Under the pieces are notes generated by a model. That model was not told the DNA's origin, searched no databases, and saw only the letters and a list, made by a program, of their open reading frames with translations. Below are positions 32,189 to 41,126 of a stretch of 64,000 bases of DNA, piece by piece. Position 1 is the first letter of the stretch; every line of letters starts with the position of its first letter. Origin of the DNA: Lachnospiraceae bacterium (GTDB taxonomy: Bacteria > Bacillota > Clostridia > Lachnospirales > Lachnospiraceae); the NCBI GenBank assembly GCA_910575035.1, contig CAJTDL010000006.1, positions 124,001-188,000 of the forward strand, given 5' to 3'. The translations under genes were made by a program, and so were the position numbers.

Positions 32189-32860
32189 CTATTCTACTTT
32201 TATGCTGTCTTTAATTTTAGAAAATACGCCTTCTTTAATCCCCTGTACCTGCATCAGATCCTCAACCTGGGAAAAGCCCCCATGCTCCTCCCTCCACGCC
32301 AGGATGCTCTTGGCTTTAGCCGCCCCAATACCAGGCAGTGCCATTAAGTCAGATTCCGTGGCTGTATTCAGGTTCACTCTGCCGTCCTCTGGGCTTCCTC
32401 CCTGCCCTTCCTGCAATGGCTGTGAATGCGCCTGGGCAGCAGCCTCTTCCTGGCTCATAACATAGACCATCTGCCCATCTGCCAAAGGCTCTGCCTGGTT
32501 CAGGGATTTTGCATCCGCCTCGTCTGTCAGCCCGCCCGCCAATTCGATTGCCTGGAAAATACGGGCACCCAAAGGAAGCGCATAAACACCTGGCGCTGCC
32601 ACTGCGCCGCTTACCTGCACATAGATTTGGGAGACGTCTTCTAGTGCTGTTGAAGCATCTTCCCCAGCGGGCGGCTGCCCGCTGCCTTCTTCCATAGAAG
32701 GCGCGCCTGAAAGGCTATTATCCTGCCCTATATCCAAAGAGCCTGGCAAAAGGAGGCCATCCTCCTGCTGCCCACATCCAGCCAATGCGCATGATAACAA
32801 AAACAAAGATACAACATGCCGTAACTTTTTTTCTATTTTCTTTTTTTCTATTCTTTTCAT
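32189..32860 (-). CDS. comEA: ComEA-like DNA-binding lipoprotein (SLBB + helix-hairpin-helix)
   Basis: ComEA binds double-stranded DNA at the cell surface and hands it to ComEC. From the ATG at 32860 the product is 223 residues: a lipoprotein-type signal (SLFLLSCALAGC), a low-complexity linker, an SLBB domain (IYVQVSGAVAAPGVYALPLG, ELAGGLTDEAD) and a C-terminal HhH pair (VNLNTATESDLMALPGIGAA, KAKSILAWREEHGGFSQVED). Classical ComEA has a membrane anchor; a lipobox is a variant. First gene of the cluster that ends with comEC. Confidence 0.9.
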   Translation of the reverse strand: MKRIEKKKIEKKLRHVVSLFLLSCALAGCGQQEDGLLLPGSLDIGQDNSLSGAPSMEEGSGQPPAGEDASTALEDVSQIYVQVSGAVAAPGVYALPLGARIFQAIELAGGLTDEADAKSLNQAEPLADGQMVYVMSQEEAAAQAHSQPLQEGQGGSPEDGRVNLNTATESDLMALPGIGAAKAKSILAWREEHGGFSQVEDLMQVQGIKEGVFSKIKDSIKVE

Positions 32861-33009
32861 CCTTTTCCCACCTTTCCAAAATAACAATCAGTTACGATGA
32901 GAAAAGCCTTTTTCACGAATCCTTTTTTATTGTAGCGAAAATTTGCCTTTATGACAAGAGGATTTCAAAATTTTGTGCAAATGGGTATCGTTTGAGCTTC
33001 TGGGATAGT

Positions 33010-33137
33010 ATGGCTATGCAGACGGCTGGACAGTGCCAAATATGGCTATGCAGACGGCTGGGTGGTGCCAGGGATGGCTATGCGGACGGCTGGGCAGTGC
33101 CAGGGATGGCTATGCGGATGGCTGGAAGGAGCCGGGG
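33010..33137 (+). repeat. Four 32-bp tandem repeats
   Basis: ATGGCTATGCAGACGGCTGG recurs at 33010, 33042, 33074 and 33106, exactly 32 bases apart, with a CAGTGCCAGGG-like second half. The unit is not a multiple of three and no spacer-like unique sequence separates the copies, so it is a minisatellite, not a CRISPR. It fills the middle of the 536-bp gene-free stretch 32861-33396; the rest (33138-33360) ends with a CTCCCTGACAG segment resembling the tail of repeat family 1. Confidence 0.9.
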
Positions 33138-33396
33138 CATAAAGGGCTGCCCCCCTCTCCCTGACAGACTCTTAGCTACTCCTGCCTCCAATCACTAAAT
33201 CCCTGGCACCCCTTAGCCCACCCGCCAATTTGGGTGGCCAACCATCCTCTGCAAAGGCGCAATGCTTCGATGAAATAACCGCACCTGAATTGCCTTCCAA
33301 AGACGATTGCCCACCCAAATCAGCTGAAACCGGCAAGCGAAAGCTTCTGCTTTCCCTGATGATATCCTTCTTAGGATTTCTTAGGATTCCCATTTC

Positions 33397-33843
33397 TTAG
33401 GATTCCCACTTAAATAAAATAATCCCCCCAATGCACACAGCCATCCCAATCACCTTGCGCCATTCGAAGGGCTGCTTCTCTGCCCCGAACATCCCAAACA
33501 GCTCTATCACATAGGCTATGATCAGCTGGGACACCACGATCAGCATAACTGCCTGTGCCGGGCCCAAGGCTGCCATGCTTTTGATTACGGTATAAGTGAT
33601 AAACGCCCCGATCACGCCGCCAAACAGCATATATTTGGGCTGTATCTCCAAAAGCCCTGCAAAGCTTGTACGGTCTGCAAAAAACCAGGTAACCAGGCAG
33701 ATAACTAAAGCAGAAAACTGCACCCAGCTGTTGCTTACCCATATACTGGTATTTTTCGTCACCTCTGTATTAAATACCCCCTGCACGCTCATCAATGCCC
33801 CTGATAAAAGAGCAATCAAAATTCCAACCATGGCTTCCTCCAT
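33397..33843 (-). CDS. DMT-superfamily transporter (DUF606/YdcZ type)
   Basis: A compact membrane protein of about 148 residues with five hydrophobic helices (MVGILIALLSGALMSVQGVF, FSALVICLVTWFFA, YMLFGGVIGAFITYTVI, AQAVMLIVVSQLIIAYVIEL, GMAVCIGGIILF). The half-size DUF606 transporters usually act as homo- or heterodimers; substrate unknown. Starts at 33843 and 33831 (with GGAGG) are both possible; the longer frame from 33921 is polar and atypical. The stop codon lies in a 17-bp tandem duplication (GGGAATCCTAAGAAATG), so the very C-terminus may vary between strains. Confidence 0.8.
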   Translation of the reverse strand: MEEAMVGILIALLSGALMSVQGVFNTEVTKNTSIWVSNSWVQFSALVICLVTWFFADRTSFAGLLEIQPKYMLFGGVIGAFITYTVIKSMAALGPAQAVMLIVVSQLIIAYVIELFGMFGAEKQPFEWRKVIGMAVCIGGIILFKWES

Positions 33844-33964
33844 TCTGTCTCCAAGCGCCCTCAAAAACGCTCTCTGATTTCTTTTTGATTTAGGATAACC
33901 ACAGCTGGATTTTTTATACATTCTAAATTTGGCCTGTTGCAGCCCTGCCCCCTTAACGGAAGCA

Positions 33965-35167
33965 TCAAAGATAGGACGACAGCACCTTCCTCAATTTTTC
34001 TGCCATCTCATCCACATGCACCTTCTCAATCACAAGGGGCGGCACAAAACGCAGCACATTGTTCCCTGCCGTAATCAGGATCAGCCCCTGTTCCAAAGCC
34101 TTTGTGCTCACTTCCCCTGCAGGCACTGCCGGATCCAGCTCCAATCCCTGCATCAGGCCAATGCCGCGCCTTTCTTTAACAAAGCCATACTCCTCCTGGA
34201 TCTGCTCCAGCTGCTGGGCCAGATACCCGGAAATCCCCTGTACATGCTCCGTTATCTTCTGCTCCTTAAAAATATCCAGCACCTTGCTGACTGCTGCGCC
34301 TGCAAAGGGGTTCCCCCCATAGGTCGTCCCATGATCCCCTGGCTTTAAGGAAGCCTCAGCCACTTTTTCCGTCATCACAAACGCCCCTACTGGGACGCCG
34401 CAGCCCAAAGCTTTGGCACAGGCCATAATATCCGGCTTCACGCCGTATTTCTGCCAGGCAAACATATGCCCTGTCCTGCCCATGCCGCACTGGATCTCAT
34501 CCAGGACCAAAAGGATATCCTTTTCCCCACAGAGCTGCTGAATGCCTTTGAGGAACTCCTCCTTTGCTGGATAAATCCCGCCTTCTCCCTGAACCGTTTC
34601 CAAAAGGACCGCACAGGTTTTTTCATTTACCAGGCGCTTTACGCTTTCCAGGTTATTGTACTCGGCAAATTTAACAATCCCGGGAAGCGGCTCAAAGGGC
34701 TCCCGGTAATGGGCATTTCCTGTTACCGCCAAGGCTCCAAGGCTCCGCCCATGAAAAGAATGGTCCATGGCAATTATCTCATGGTCGGTAGCCCCATCCT
34801 TGGCATAAGCATATTTCTTTGCCGCCTTGACCGCCCCCTCAATAGCCTCTGTGCCGCTATTGGTAAAAAATACCCGTTCCAGCCCGGAAGCGGCACAGAG
34901 CTTTTCTGCCGCCTCAATGGAAGGCTGGTTATAATATAAATTAGACGTATGGGTCAGCTTATCAATCTGCCCCTTCAAGGCATCCTTATATTCCTGGTTC
35001 CCATACCCCAGGGCCTGCACCGCAATCCCCGCCGCAAAATCCAGGTATTTTTTCCCTTCCGTATCATAGAGGTACACGCCCTCCCCATGGTCAAGCACAA
35101 CCGGATAACGGTTGTATGTATGCAAAATATGGCTTTCCGCCTGCTCCATCCATGTATTTGTTTCCAT
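33965..35167 (-). CDS. argD: Acetylornithine aminotransferase
   Basis: PLP enzyme exchanging the amino group between N-acetylornithine and 2-oxoglutarate, fourth step of arginine synthesis. The 400-residue product has the class-III aminotransferase blocks: NSGTEAIEGAVKAAKKYA, HSFHGRSLGALAVTG, LLVLDEIQCGMGRTG and the PLP lysine in ACAKALGCGVPVGAF. The gene begins one base after the argB stop, so it is translationally coupled. Last gene of argC-GNAT-argJ-argB-argD. Secure; the close relative ornithine aminotransferase is made unlikely by context. Confidence 0.95.
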   Translation of the reverse strand: METNTWMEQAESHILHTYNRYPVVLDHGEGVYLYDTEGKKYLDFAAGIAVQALGYGNQEYKDALKGQIDKLTHTSNLYYNQPSIEAAEKLCAASGLERVFFTNSGTEAIEGAVKAAKKYAYAKDGATDHEIIAMDHSFHGRSLGALAVTGNAHYREPFEPLPGIVKFAEYNNLESVKRLVNEKTCAVLLETVQGEGGIYPAKEEFLKGIQQLCGEKDILLVLDEIQCGMGRTGHMFAWQKYGVKPDIMACAKALGCGVPVGAFVMTEKVAEASLKPGDHGTTYGGNPFAGAAVSKVLDIFKEQKITEHVQGISGYLAQQLEQIQEEYGFVKERRGIGLMQGLELDPAVPAGEVSTKALEQGLILITAGNNVLRFVPPLVIEKVHVDEMAEKLRKVLSSYL

Positions 35168-35168
35168 T

Positions 35169-36086
35169 TCAGGTCCTCCTTTGATCCTCTTTCACATAAA
35201 ACCGCTCCTCGCCATCTCCCAAAATCGCCGTGCCAATTCCACGGTTTGTAAAGATTTCCAGCAACAGGCAATGGGGAATCCGCCCATCCAAAATATGGAC
35301 TCTGGACACGCCATTTTCAATGGCCTCAATGCAATTATTTAGTTTTGGCAGCATGCCGCCTCCAATATATCCATCCCCGATCAGTTCATGGGCCTCGGAA
35401 ACAGACAGCTCCGAAATCAGCGTGGACTTATCCTCCGGATCCTTATATACCCCCTCAATATCTGTCAAAAATGCCAGCTTCTCCGCATTCACTGCCCTGG
35501 CAATGGCGCAGGCTGCATCATCCGCATTGATATTATAAGTCTGGAATGCATTATCCAGCCCAATGGGGCACACAATTGGAAGGAAATCCTTTTCCAGCAG
35601 GTCAAAGAGCACCTTCGGCTTCACATCCTGAACCTCACCCACAAATCCAATATCCTGCCCATCGGAATACTTCTTGTCCACCGTCAAAAGCCCGCCGTCC
35701 TTGCCGCTGATCCCAATGGCATTCACCCCCAGCTCCTGCACCATCTGCACCAATGACTTATTGACCTTCCCCAAAACCATTTCCGCAATCTCCATGGTTG
35801 CCGCATCCGTCTTGCGGAGCCCATTGACAAACTCCGGCTCCATGCCGGCCTTTTCCACCCACTTGCTGATCTCCTTGCCGCCCCCATGGACAATGATCGG
35901 CTTAAAGCCTACTAATTTCAGCAGCGTCACATCCTGAATCACGCTTTTTTTCAATTCCTCATCCACCATGGCGCTGCCGCCATATTTCACCACAATAATC
36001 TTACGGTTGAACCGCTGAATATAAGGCAGCGCCTCAATCAATACTTCTGCTTTCTGCAGGACTTCCTGCATATTCTTATCTCCCAT
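35169..36086 (-). CDS. argB: Acetylglutamate kinase
   Basis: Phosphorylates N-acetylglutamate. From the ATG at 36086 the product is 305 residues, the usual length, with [12 protein letters not shown] (nucleotide lysine), [12 protein letters not shown], and a C-terminal [18 protein letters not shown] segment. An N-terminal helix ([20 protein letters not shown]), as in arginine-inhibited hexameric kinases, suggests feedback inhibition by arginine. I chose 36086 because AGGAGGG lies about 12 bases upstream; the frame to 36155 has no family similarity. Followed directly by argD. Confidence 0.95.
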   Translation of the reverse strand: MGDKNMQEVLQKAEVLIEALPYIQRFNRKIIVVKYGGSAMVDEELKKSVIQDVTLLKLVGFKPIIVHGGGKEISKWVEKAGMEPEFVNGLRKTDAATMEIAEMVLGKVNKSLVQMVQELGVNAIGISGKDGGLLTVDKKYSDGQDIGFVGEVQDVKPKVLFDLLEKDFLPIVCPIGLDNAFQTYNINADDAACAIARAVNAEKLAFLTDIEGVYKDPEDKSTLISELSVSEAHELIGDGYIGGGMLPKLNNCIEAIENGVSRVHILDGRIPHCLLLEIFTNRGIGTAILGDGEERFYVKEDQRRT

Positions 36087-36191
36087 AACCTTTCCATTCC
36101 CTCCTAAAAATATGATAACAGCCCAAATCTTCTGCCGCAGCCTACACCTGCGCACGGGCCTGCTGTCCCTGACCGCTTATGGCGCGCATAG

Positions 36192-37415
36192 TCATGAGCG
36201 GTAATCCGCATTGATTTTCACATAGTCATAGGTCAAATCGCAGCCCCAGGCTACGGCTTTTTCATCCCCCATCTTCATATCCGCCAAAAAGGTCACTTCA
36301 TCTTCTGACAGGATCCTGGCAGCTTCTTCCTCGCTGTAATCCGTAGACACGCCATCCTTATAAATCTGTATCCTCCCTGCCTTGCTCTGGAAAAACAGCT
36401 CCACTGCCTCTGGGTCAAATTCCACCCCGGAGTACCCCATGGCGCATAAAAACCGCCCCCAATTGGAGTCATGCCCATAAATAGCCGCCTTGGACAGGGA
36501 CGAGGATACCACAGATTTGGCCAAAACCTTCGCATGTTCCTTTGTGTCCGCATGGATGACCTTTGCCTCGAACAGAGCCGTAGCCCCCTCCCCATCCGCT
36601 GCTATCTTCCTGGCAAGGGCGGCATTTACATAATGCAGCGCCTCCTGGAATTTCCTATAATTTCCGTCTTTTTCCCGAATCTCTGTATTCCCTGCCATGC
36701 CATTTGCCAAAAGCAGCACGGTGTCATTGGTAGAGGTATCCCCATCCACGGAAACCATATTATAAGTATCCTCCACATCCTCCCGCAAGGCTTCCTGGAG
36801 CAGCTCCTTGGAAATGGCAATGTCTGTGGTCACAAAGCTCAGCATCGTGCACATATTCGGATGGATCATGCCAGACCCCTTGCACATCCCCCCTACTGTC
36901 ACCATTTTCCCATCCACCTCAAAAATAACAGCCACTTCCTTAGGCTTCGTATCCGTAGTCATAATGGCACAGGACGCCTGATGCCCGCTTTCCAGGGAGC
37001 CGCTTAAATTAGGAGCCATCTCCCGGATCCCAGCTTCCAGCTTCTCCATAGGAAGCTGCATCCCAATTACTCCTGTAGACGCCACCAATACCTGTCTAGC
37101 AGAAATATCCAGAAGGCTTCCCCCAGTTTCCGCCGTCCTCTTGCAATAAGCCATCCCTTCCGCCCCAGTCCCTGCATTGGCAATCCCTGCATTGATAACA
37201 ACTGCCTGGGCGCACCGTTCTGTTTCCACCACTTCCCGATCCCATTTTACCGGCGCAGCCTTCACCACATTCCTGGTAAAGGTTCCTGCCGAAACTGCCG
37301 GAACCTCACTGAAGACCATAGCCATATCCGCCCTGCCCTGATACTTAATCCCAGCTGCTGTGGATGCCGCCTGAAACCCCTTTGCCGCAGTAACGCCACC
37401 TGTAATTATATCCAT
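36192..37415 (-). CDS. argJ: Ornithine acetyltransferase / N-acetylglutamate synthase ArgJ
   Basis: Transfers acetyl from N-acetylornithine to glutamate, recycling the acetyl group. The precursor is cut autocatalytically before a threonine to give two subunits. Family blocks seen: GGVTAAKGFQAAS, VINAGIANAGTGAEG, VASTGVIG, KGSGMIHPNM and TSTNDTVLLLANGMAG. The cleavage site reads MCTMLSF, with the nucleophile Thr190 present (numbered from the ATG at 37415) but cysteine where alanine is usual. An ATG three codons upstream (37424) is an alternative. Third gene of the arg operon. The mono- or bifunctional nature cannot be read from sequence. Confidence 0.94.
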   Translation of the reverse strand: MDIITGGVTAAKGFQAASTAAGIKYQGRADMAMVFSEVPAVSAGTFTRNVVKAAPVKWDREVVETERCAQAVVINAGIANAGTGAEGMAYCKRTAETGGSLLDISARQVLVASTGVIGMQLPMEKLEAGIREMAPNLSGSLESGHQASCAIMTTDTKPKEVAVIFEVDGKMVTVGGMCKGSGMIHPNMCTMLSFVTTDIAISKELLQEALREDVEDTYNMVSVDGDTSTNDTVLLLANGMAGNTEIREKDGNYRKFQEALHYVNAALARKIAADGEGATALFEAKVIHADTKEHAKVLAKSVVSSSLSKAAIYGHDSNWGRFLCAMGYSGVEFDPEAVELFFQSKAGRIQIYKDGVSTDYSEEEAARILSEDEVTFLADMKMGDEKAVAWGCDLTYDYVKINADYRS

Positions 37416-37542
37416 ACAAACCATCCTTTCCTCTCTGTAAAATCAACTTCCCAATGTGAACGGATCCTTTTGCCGCACAGAACCCTCTTTAAAATACGGC
37501 CCTGCCATGTTTTCCTGCAAATCGCCCTTTGAAAGGCAAAAT

Positions 37543-38007
37543 CTACTGAAATGTGGTAATGTTCTCATCATTCAGCACAAAATCATAGTAATTCAAATCT
37601 TCCCGGAAGGTCCATCCCACACTTTTCCAAAAAGAATTCCCCACTTCATTTTTCCGAAATGCGATGAGGCAGACCTTATTGACCTGCTCCTCCTGCAATG
37701 CTTTCATGGCATAGACCGCCATGCTTTTCCCAATGCCCTGCTGCCTGTAATCCTCCCGGACGCACACATGGTAAAAGCACCCCCTCCTGCCATCATGCCC
37801 ACATAAGATCGCCCCAACCACATCCCCTTCTGCCTCTGCCACAACGCTGGTAGAAGGATTCCTGCGTATAAACCGCTCCACGCCCTCCCGGGAATCATCC
37901 ACGCTTCGGATTCCAAAGCCCCTGATTGTCTTCCACAAACGATACACTTTTGGATAATCCTCTGCCTGCATCGTCCTGATTTTTACGCTCTCTTTCCCTG
38001 TCTCCAT
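37543..38007 (-). CDS. GNAT acetyltransferase in the arginine operon
   Basis: A 154-residue single-domain GNAT protein with the acetyl-CoA motif VREDYRQQGIGKSMAVYAMK and the C-terminal NSFWKSVGWTFREDLNYYDF segment. It lies between argC (64-bp gap) and argJ (127-bp gap) on the same strand. Small GNAT proteins serve as N-acetylglutamate synthases in some bacteria (for example the mycobacterial ArgA type), so a role in the first step of arginine synthesis is plausible. It could equally be a RimI- or YpeA-like acetyltransferase of unrelated substrate. Confidence 0.85.
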   Translation of the reverse strand: METGKESVKIRTMQAEDYPKVYRLWKTIRGFGIRSVDDSREGVERFIRRNPSTSVVAEAEGDVVGAILCGHDGRRGCFYHVCVREDYRQQGIGKSMAVYAMKALQEEQVNKVCLIAFRKNEVGNSFWKSVGWTFREDLNYYDFVLNDENITTFQ

Positions 38008-38071
38008 CTTTCACCCTGTCTTTCCTTCCTTTTCCGTACCACGTCCAATCAACAGCCAGTAAATAATCCCC

Positions 38072-39139
38072 TTATGGGAACATCGGCACCAGCTGCAGCC
38101 CTTCATTTTCCGGAAGGCCAAACAGAAGGTTCATATTCTGCACTGCCTGCCCCGCCGCCCCCTTCACCAAATTGTCAATTGCCCCCATCATAATGATCCT
38201 CCCTGTCCGTTGGTCAATCTGAAAGCCAATATCCACAAAATTACTGCCTTCCACCCACTTTGTCTCTGGGCACACCCCTGGCTCCAACAGCCGTATAAAA
38301 TATTCCCCTCCATAATATTTCCCATAAACTGCCCGGACTTGCTCCTCTGTGGGAAAAGCCAGGCTTCCGTCCCCCTGCTCCACCTTACGCAGGGAAGCAT
38401 ACTCTGTAGCCAATATCCCCCTATTCATCGGCACCAGATGCGGCGTAAAATTAATGGCCACCTGCTGCCCCGCCGCATACCCCAGCTGTTCCTCAATCTC
38501 CGGCGTATGGCGATGGCTGGCCACCCCATAAGCCTTTATATTTTCATTTACCTCACAAAACAGATTGGGAAGCTTCGCCCCCCTCCCTGCCCCGGAAGTC
38601 CCCGACTTTGCATCCACAATCAATGTATTGGGGTCAATCAGCCCTTCCTTCACCAAAGGATACGCCGTCAAAATAGAACAGGTAGTATAGCATCCCGGAT
38701 TTGCCACCAGCCTGGCTCCCTTCACCTTCTCCCGGTTCACCTCACACAGCCCGTACACCGCTTCCTCCAAAAACTGCGGGCTTTTATGCTGGATCTTATA
38801 CCAGCTCTCATAAACTCCCACATCCTTCAAGCGGAAATCCGCGCTTAAGTCCACTACCTTGGCATTCTGCAAAATCCCTTCTGTCAGCGCCCCTGCCAAA
38901 AATCCCTGCGGCGTAGCTGTAAAGACCACATCCACCTGTTTCGCCAGCGCTTCCAAATTATCATCCAAACAGCAGTCCTCCACCAATTGGAACATATTCC
39001 CATACACCTTTGCATACTTCTCATCTATATAACTCCTGGACCCATACCATCTAATCTCCACATCCTTATGCCCCAATAAAATCCGCACCAATTCCGCCCC
39101 CGCATAGCCAGTCGCACCAATAATCCCCGCTTTTACCAT
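38072..39139 (-). CDS. argC: N-acetyl-gamma-glutamyl-phosphate reductase
   Basis: NADPH-dependent reduction of acetylglutamyl phosphate. The 355-residue product begins MVKAGIIGATGYAGAELVRI (NADP-binding fold) and contains the active-site cysteine in VANPGCYTTCSILTAYPLVK and the HRHTPEIEEQLG block. GAGG lies eight bases before the ATG. It is the first gene of the arg operon and is divergent from argG over a 628-bp region that carries ArgR-like boxes. Confidence 0.96.
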   Translation of the reverse strand: MVKAGIIGATGYAGAELVRILLGHKDVEIRWYGSRSYIDEKYAKVYGNMFQLVEDCCLDDNLEALAKQVDVVFTATPQGFLAGALTEGILQNAKVVDLSADFRLKDVGVYESWYKIQHKSPQFLEEAVYGLCEVNREKVKGARLVANPGCYTTCSILTAYPLVKEGLIDPNTLIVDAKSGTSGAGRGAKLPNLFCEVNENIKAYGVASHRHTPEIEEQLGYAAGQQVAINFTPHLVPMNRGILATEYASLRKVEQGDGSLAFPTEEQVRAVYGKYYGGEYFIRLLEPGVCPETKWVEGSNFVDIGFQIDQRTGRIIMMGAIDNLVKGAAGQAVQNMNLLFGLPENEGLQLVPMFP

Positions 39140-39429
39140 AATATTATCCTCACTTCCTTCAATATTTTATAATTAAAGCCAAAAAATCTTACTATCATTA
39201 CTTTAAACAATACAAAACAACTTCCCCTGCCGCCCATATACCTCCCCAAAAGCTATATGCTACAAGATATTTGCTGCCGGAACCCCCCGTATACTTGCCC
39301 ATATACCTCTCCAAAAGCTTTCTAGGCTGGCGGCAGCATCACCTTAAACATATTAATATATCTTTCTCCATTCGTAAAGCCCTTTTTTCCATTTTATTTT
39401 CCTGGCTTTGGCTTGCAGGACGCCGGATA

Positions 39430-39522
39430 CAGCCGGATGCAGAGCTTTTCCCTGCTGCTGCGGCTATGGAGAAAAGTGTGAAGCTCATAGCTTCCTGCTT
39501 AAAATCCAGGATTTAGGTCTAC
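39430..39522 (+). repeat. Truncated copy of the hairpin element
   Basis: CAGCCGGATGCAGAGCTTTT through CCAGGATTTAGGTCTACGGA matches the left arm of 51389-51485 and breaks off at the core palindrome. It ends ten bases before the first ArgR-like box. The rest of 39140-39429 is A/T-rich with a duplicated CCCATATACCTC(T/C)CCAAAAGCT at about 39232 and 39298. Confidence 0.7.
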
Positions 39523-39531
39523 GGATATTTA

Positions 39532-39545
39532 TGCATAATTATACA
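39532..39545 (+). promoter_or_regulatory. Candidate ArgR box 1
   Basis: TGCATAATTATACA is a near-perfect palindrome and fits the ARG box pattern (TGMATAWWTATKCA-like) between argC and argG, flanked by A/T-rich sequence. Confidence 0.6.
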
Positions 39546-39644
39546 TTTATATTTATTTTTATGCAACCATATTTTCCATTTTCTCCAAACATTTTCCCAA
39601 ATCCCCCATTTTCCCCACATTTCCCCCGTCTTTTTTCGTCATAT

Positions 39645-39660
39645 TGCATGATTACATGCA
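39645..39660 (+). promoter_or_regulatory. Candidate ArgR box 2
   Basis: TGCATGATTACATGCA, a dyad with TGCATG / CATGCA ends, about 110 bases from box 1 and 33 bases before the argG -35 hexamer. Two boxes per divergent region would fit hexameric ArgR binding. Confidence 0.45.
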
Positions 39661-39692
39661 TCTTTATAATTTTATTATGTATATTTTTTCAC

Positions 39693-39721
39693 TTGCCTTT
39701 CCCAACCAAATATTGTATATT
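39693..39721 (+). promoter_or_regulatory. Promoter of argG
   Basis: TTGCCT and TATATT with a 17-base spacer, 46 bases before the argG start. Confidence 0.55.
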
Positions 39722-39767
39722 ATACCATATAAAACAAATCAATCAGAAAACAACGGAGGACAACCCC

Positions 39768-40997
39768 ATGAAAGAAAAAGTAATCTTAGCTTATTCTGGC
39801 GGCTTAGACACTACCGCCATTATCCCATGGTTAAAAGAGAATTTTGACTATGACGTGATCTGCTGCTGCATCGACTGCGGCCAAGAAGAAGAGCTGGACG
39901 GATTAGAGGAACGTGCCAAGCTCTCTGGCGCATCCAAGCTGTACATTGAAGACATCACCGATGAATTTGCCGAGGAATACATTATCCCCTGCGTCCAGGC
40001 AGGCGCCGTTTACGAGAATAAATATCTCCTGGGCACCTCCATGGCACGTCCTGGCATTGCCAAACGCTTGGTGGAAATTGCCCGCAAGGAAGGCGCCTCT
40101 GCCATCTGCCATGGCGCAACCGGCAAAGGAAATGACCAGATCCGTTTTGAGCTGACCATTAAGGCCCTTGCCCCAGACCTGAAGATTATCGCCGCATGGC
40201 GCAGCGACAAATGGACAATGCAGTCCCGTGAGGATGAGATCGCTTACTGCAAGTCCCACGGCATTGACTTGCCCTTCTCTGCAGACAGCAGCTACAGCCG
40301 CGACCGTAACCTATGGCACATCAGCCATGAAGGGCTGGAGCTGGAGGATCCAGCCTGCGAGCCAAATTATGACCATCTCTTAGTCTTGGGGGTTTCTCCA
40401 GAAAAAGCTCCGGAGGAAGGGGAATATGTTACCATGGCCTTTGAGTCTGGCGTCCCAAAGTCTATCAATGGCAAGGAAATGAAAGTAGCAGATATTATCC
40501 GTGAGTTAAACCGCCTGGGCGGAAAGCACGGCATTGGCATTATCGACATTGTGGAAAACCGTGTGGTTGGCATGAAGTCCCGCGGCGTTTACGAGACCCC
40601 AGGCGGCACGATCTTAATGGAGGCACAGCAGCAGTTAGAAGAGCTGATCTTAGACCGGGCAACTATGGAAGTGAAGAAGGACATGGGCAATAAGCTGGCA
40701 CAGATCGTATACGAAGGGAAATGGTTCACCCCTCTGTGCGACGCTGTCCGCGCTTTTATCGCCTCCACCCAGCAATACATTACTGGAGAAGTGAAATTCA
40801 AGCTCTATAAAGGGAATATCATCAAGGCAGGCACCACATCCCCCTATTCCCTGTACAGCGAATCCCTGGCAAGCTTCACCACCGGCGATTTGTATGACCA
40901 CCATGACGCAGAAGGCTTCATCACCTTATTTGGCCTTCCATTAAAAGTCCGCGCCATGAAGATGGCTGCATTGGAAAAAACGGAAAATAGGCCATAA
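39768..40997 (+). CDS. argG: Argininosuccinate synthase
   Basis: Joins citrulline and aspartate with ATP. The 409-residue product starts MKEKVILAYSGGLDTTAIIP with the PP-loop SGGLDT, and contains ICHGATGKGNDQIRFEL, RSDKWTMQSREDEIAY and the FSADSSYSRDRNLWH block. The ATG at 39768 has CGGAGGA nine bases upstream; the open frame continues upstream to 39408 only through repeat sequence. argH and argF are not in the window. Followed by a strong terminator. Confidence 0.97.
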   Translation: MKEKVILAYSGGLDTTAIIPWLKENFDYDVICCCIDCGQEEELDGLEERAKLSGASKLYIEDITDEFAEEYIIPCVQAGAVYENKYLLGTSMARPGIAKRLVEIARKEGASAICHGATGKGNDQIRFELTIKALAPDLKIIAAWRSDKWTMQSREDEIAYCKSHGIDLPFSADSSYSRDRNLWHISHEGLELEDPACEPNYDHLLVLGVSPEKAPEEGEYVTMAFESGVPKSINGKEMKVADIIRELNRLGGKHGIGIIDIVENRVVGMKSRGVYETPGGTILMEAQQQLEELILDRATMEVKKDMGNKLAQIVYEGKWFTPLCDAVRAFIASTQQYITGEVKFKLYKGNIIKAGTTSPYSLYSESLASFTTGDLYDHHDAEGFITLFGLPLKVRAMKMAALEKTENRP

Positions 40998-41035
40998 GCA
41001 TCCATAAAAAGACAGTTCCGTAATATTTCTATAAG

Positions 41036-41078
41036 AAAACTGCATTCTCAATGCCCAAACACGAGAATGCAGTTTTTT
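41036..41078 (+). terminator. Terminator of argG
   Basis: AAAACTGCATTCTC / GAGAATGCAGTTTT, a 14-bp stem with a 13-base loop and a run of six T. Because the arms begin and end with A and T runs it can work in both directions, also for the convergent MORN gene. Confidence 0.9.
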
Positions 41079-41126
41079 ATGAAATCTTCCCACATGCCAG
41101 CCAGCAGCCGCACAGGCAGAATATTT

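Noticed and set aside
33010-33137. Possible CRISPR array from 32-bp repeats
   Set aside because: The units are directly abutting with no unique spacers, and no cas genes are near.
39408-39767. 120-residue N-terminal extension of ArgG
   Set aside because: It runs through repeat DNA, ArgR-like boxes and the promoter; the ATG at 39768 matches ArgG and has a strong ribosome site.
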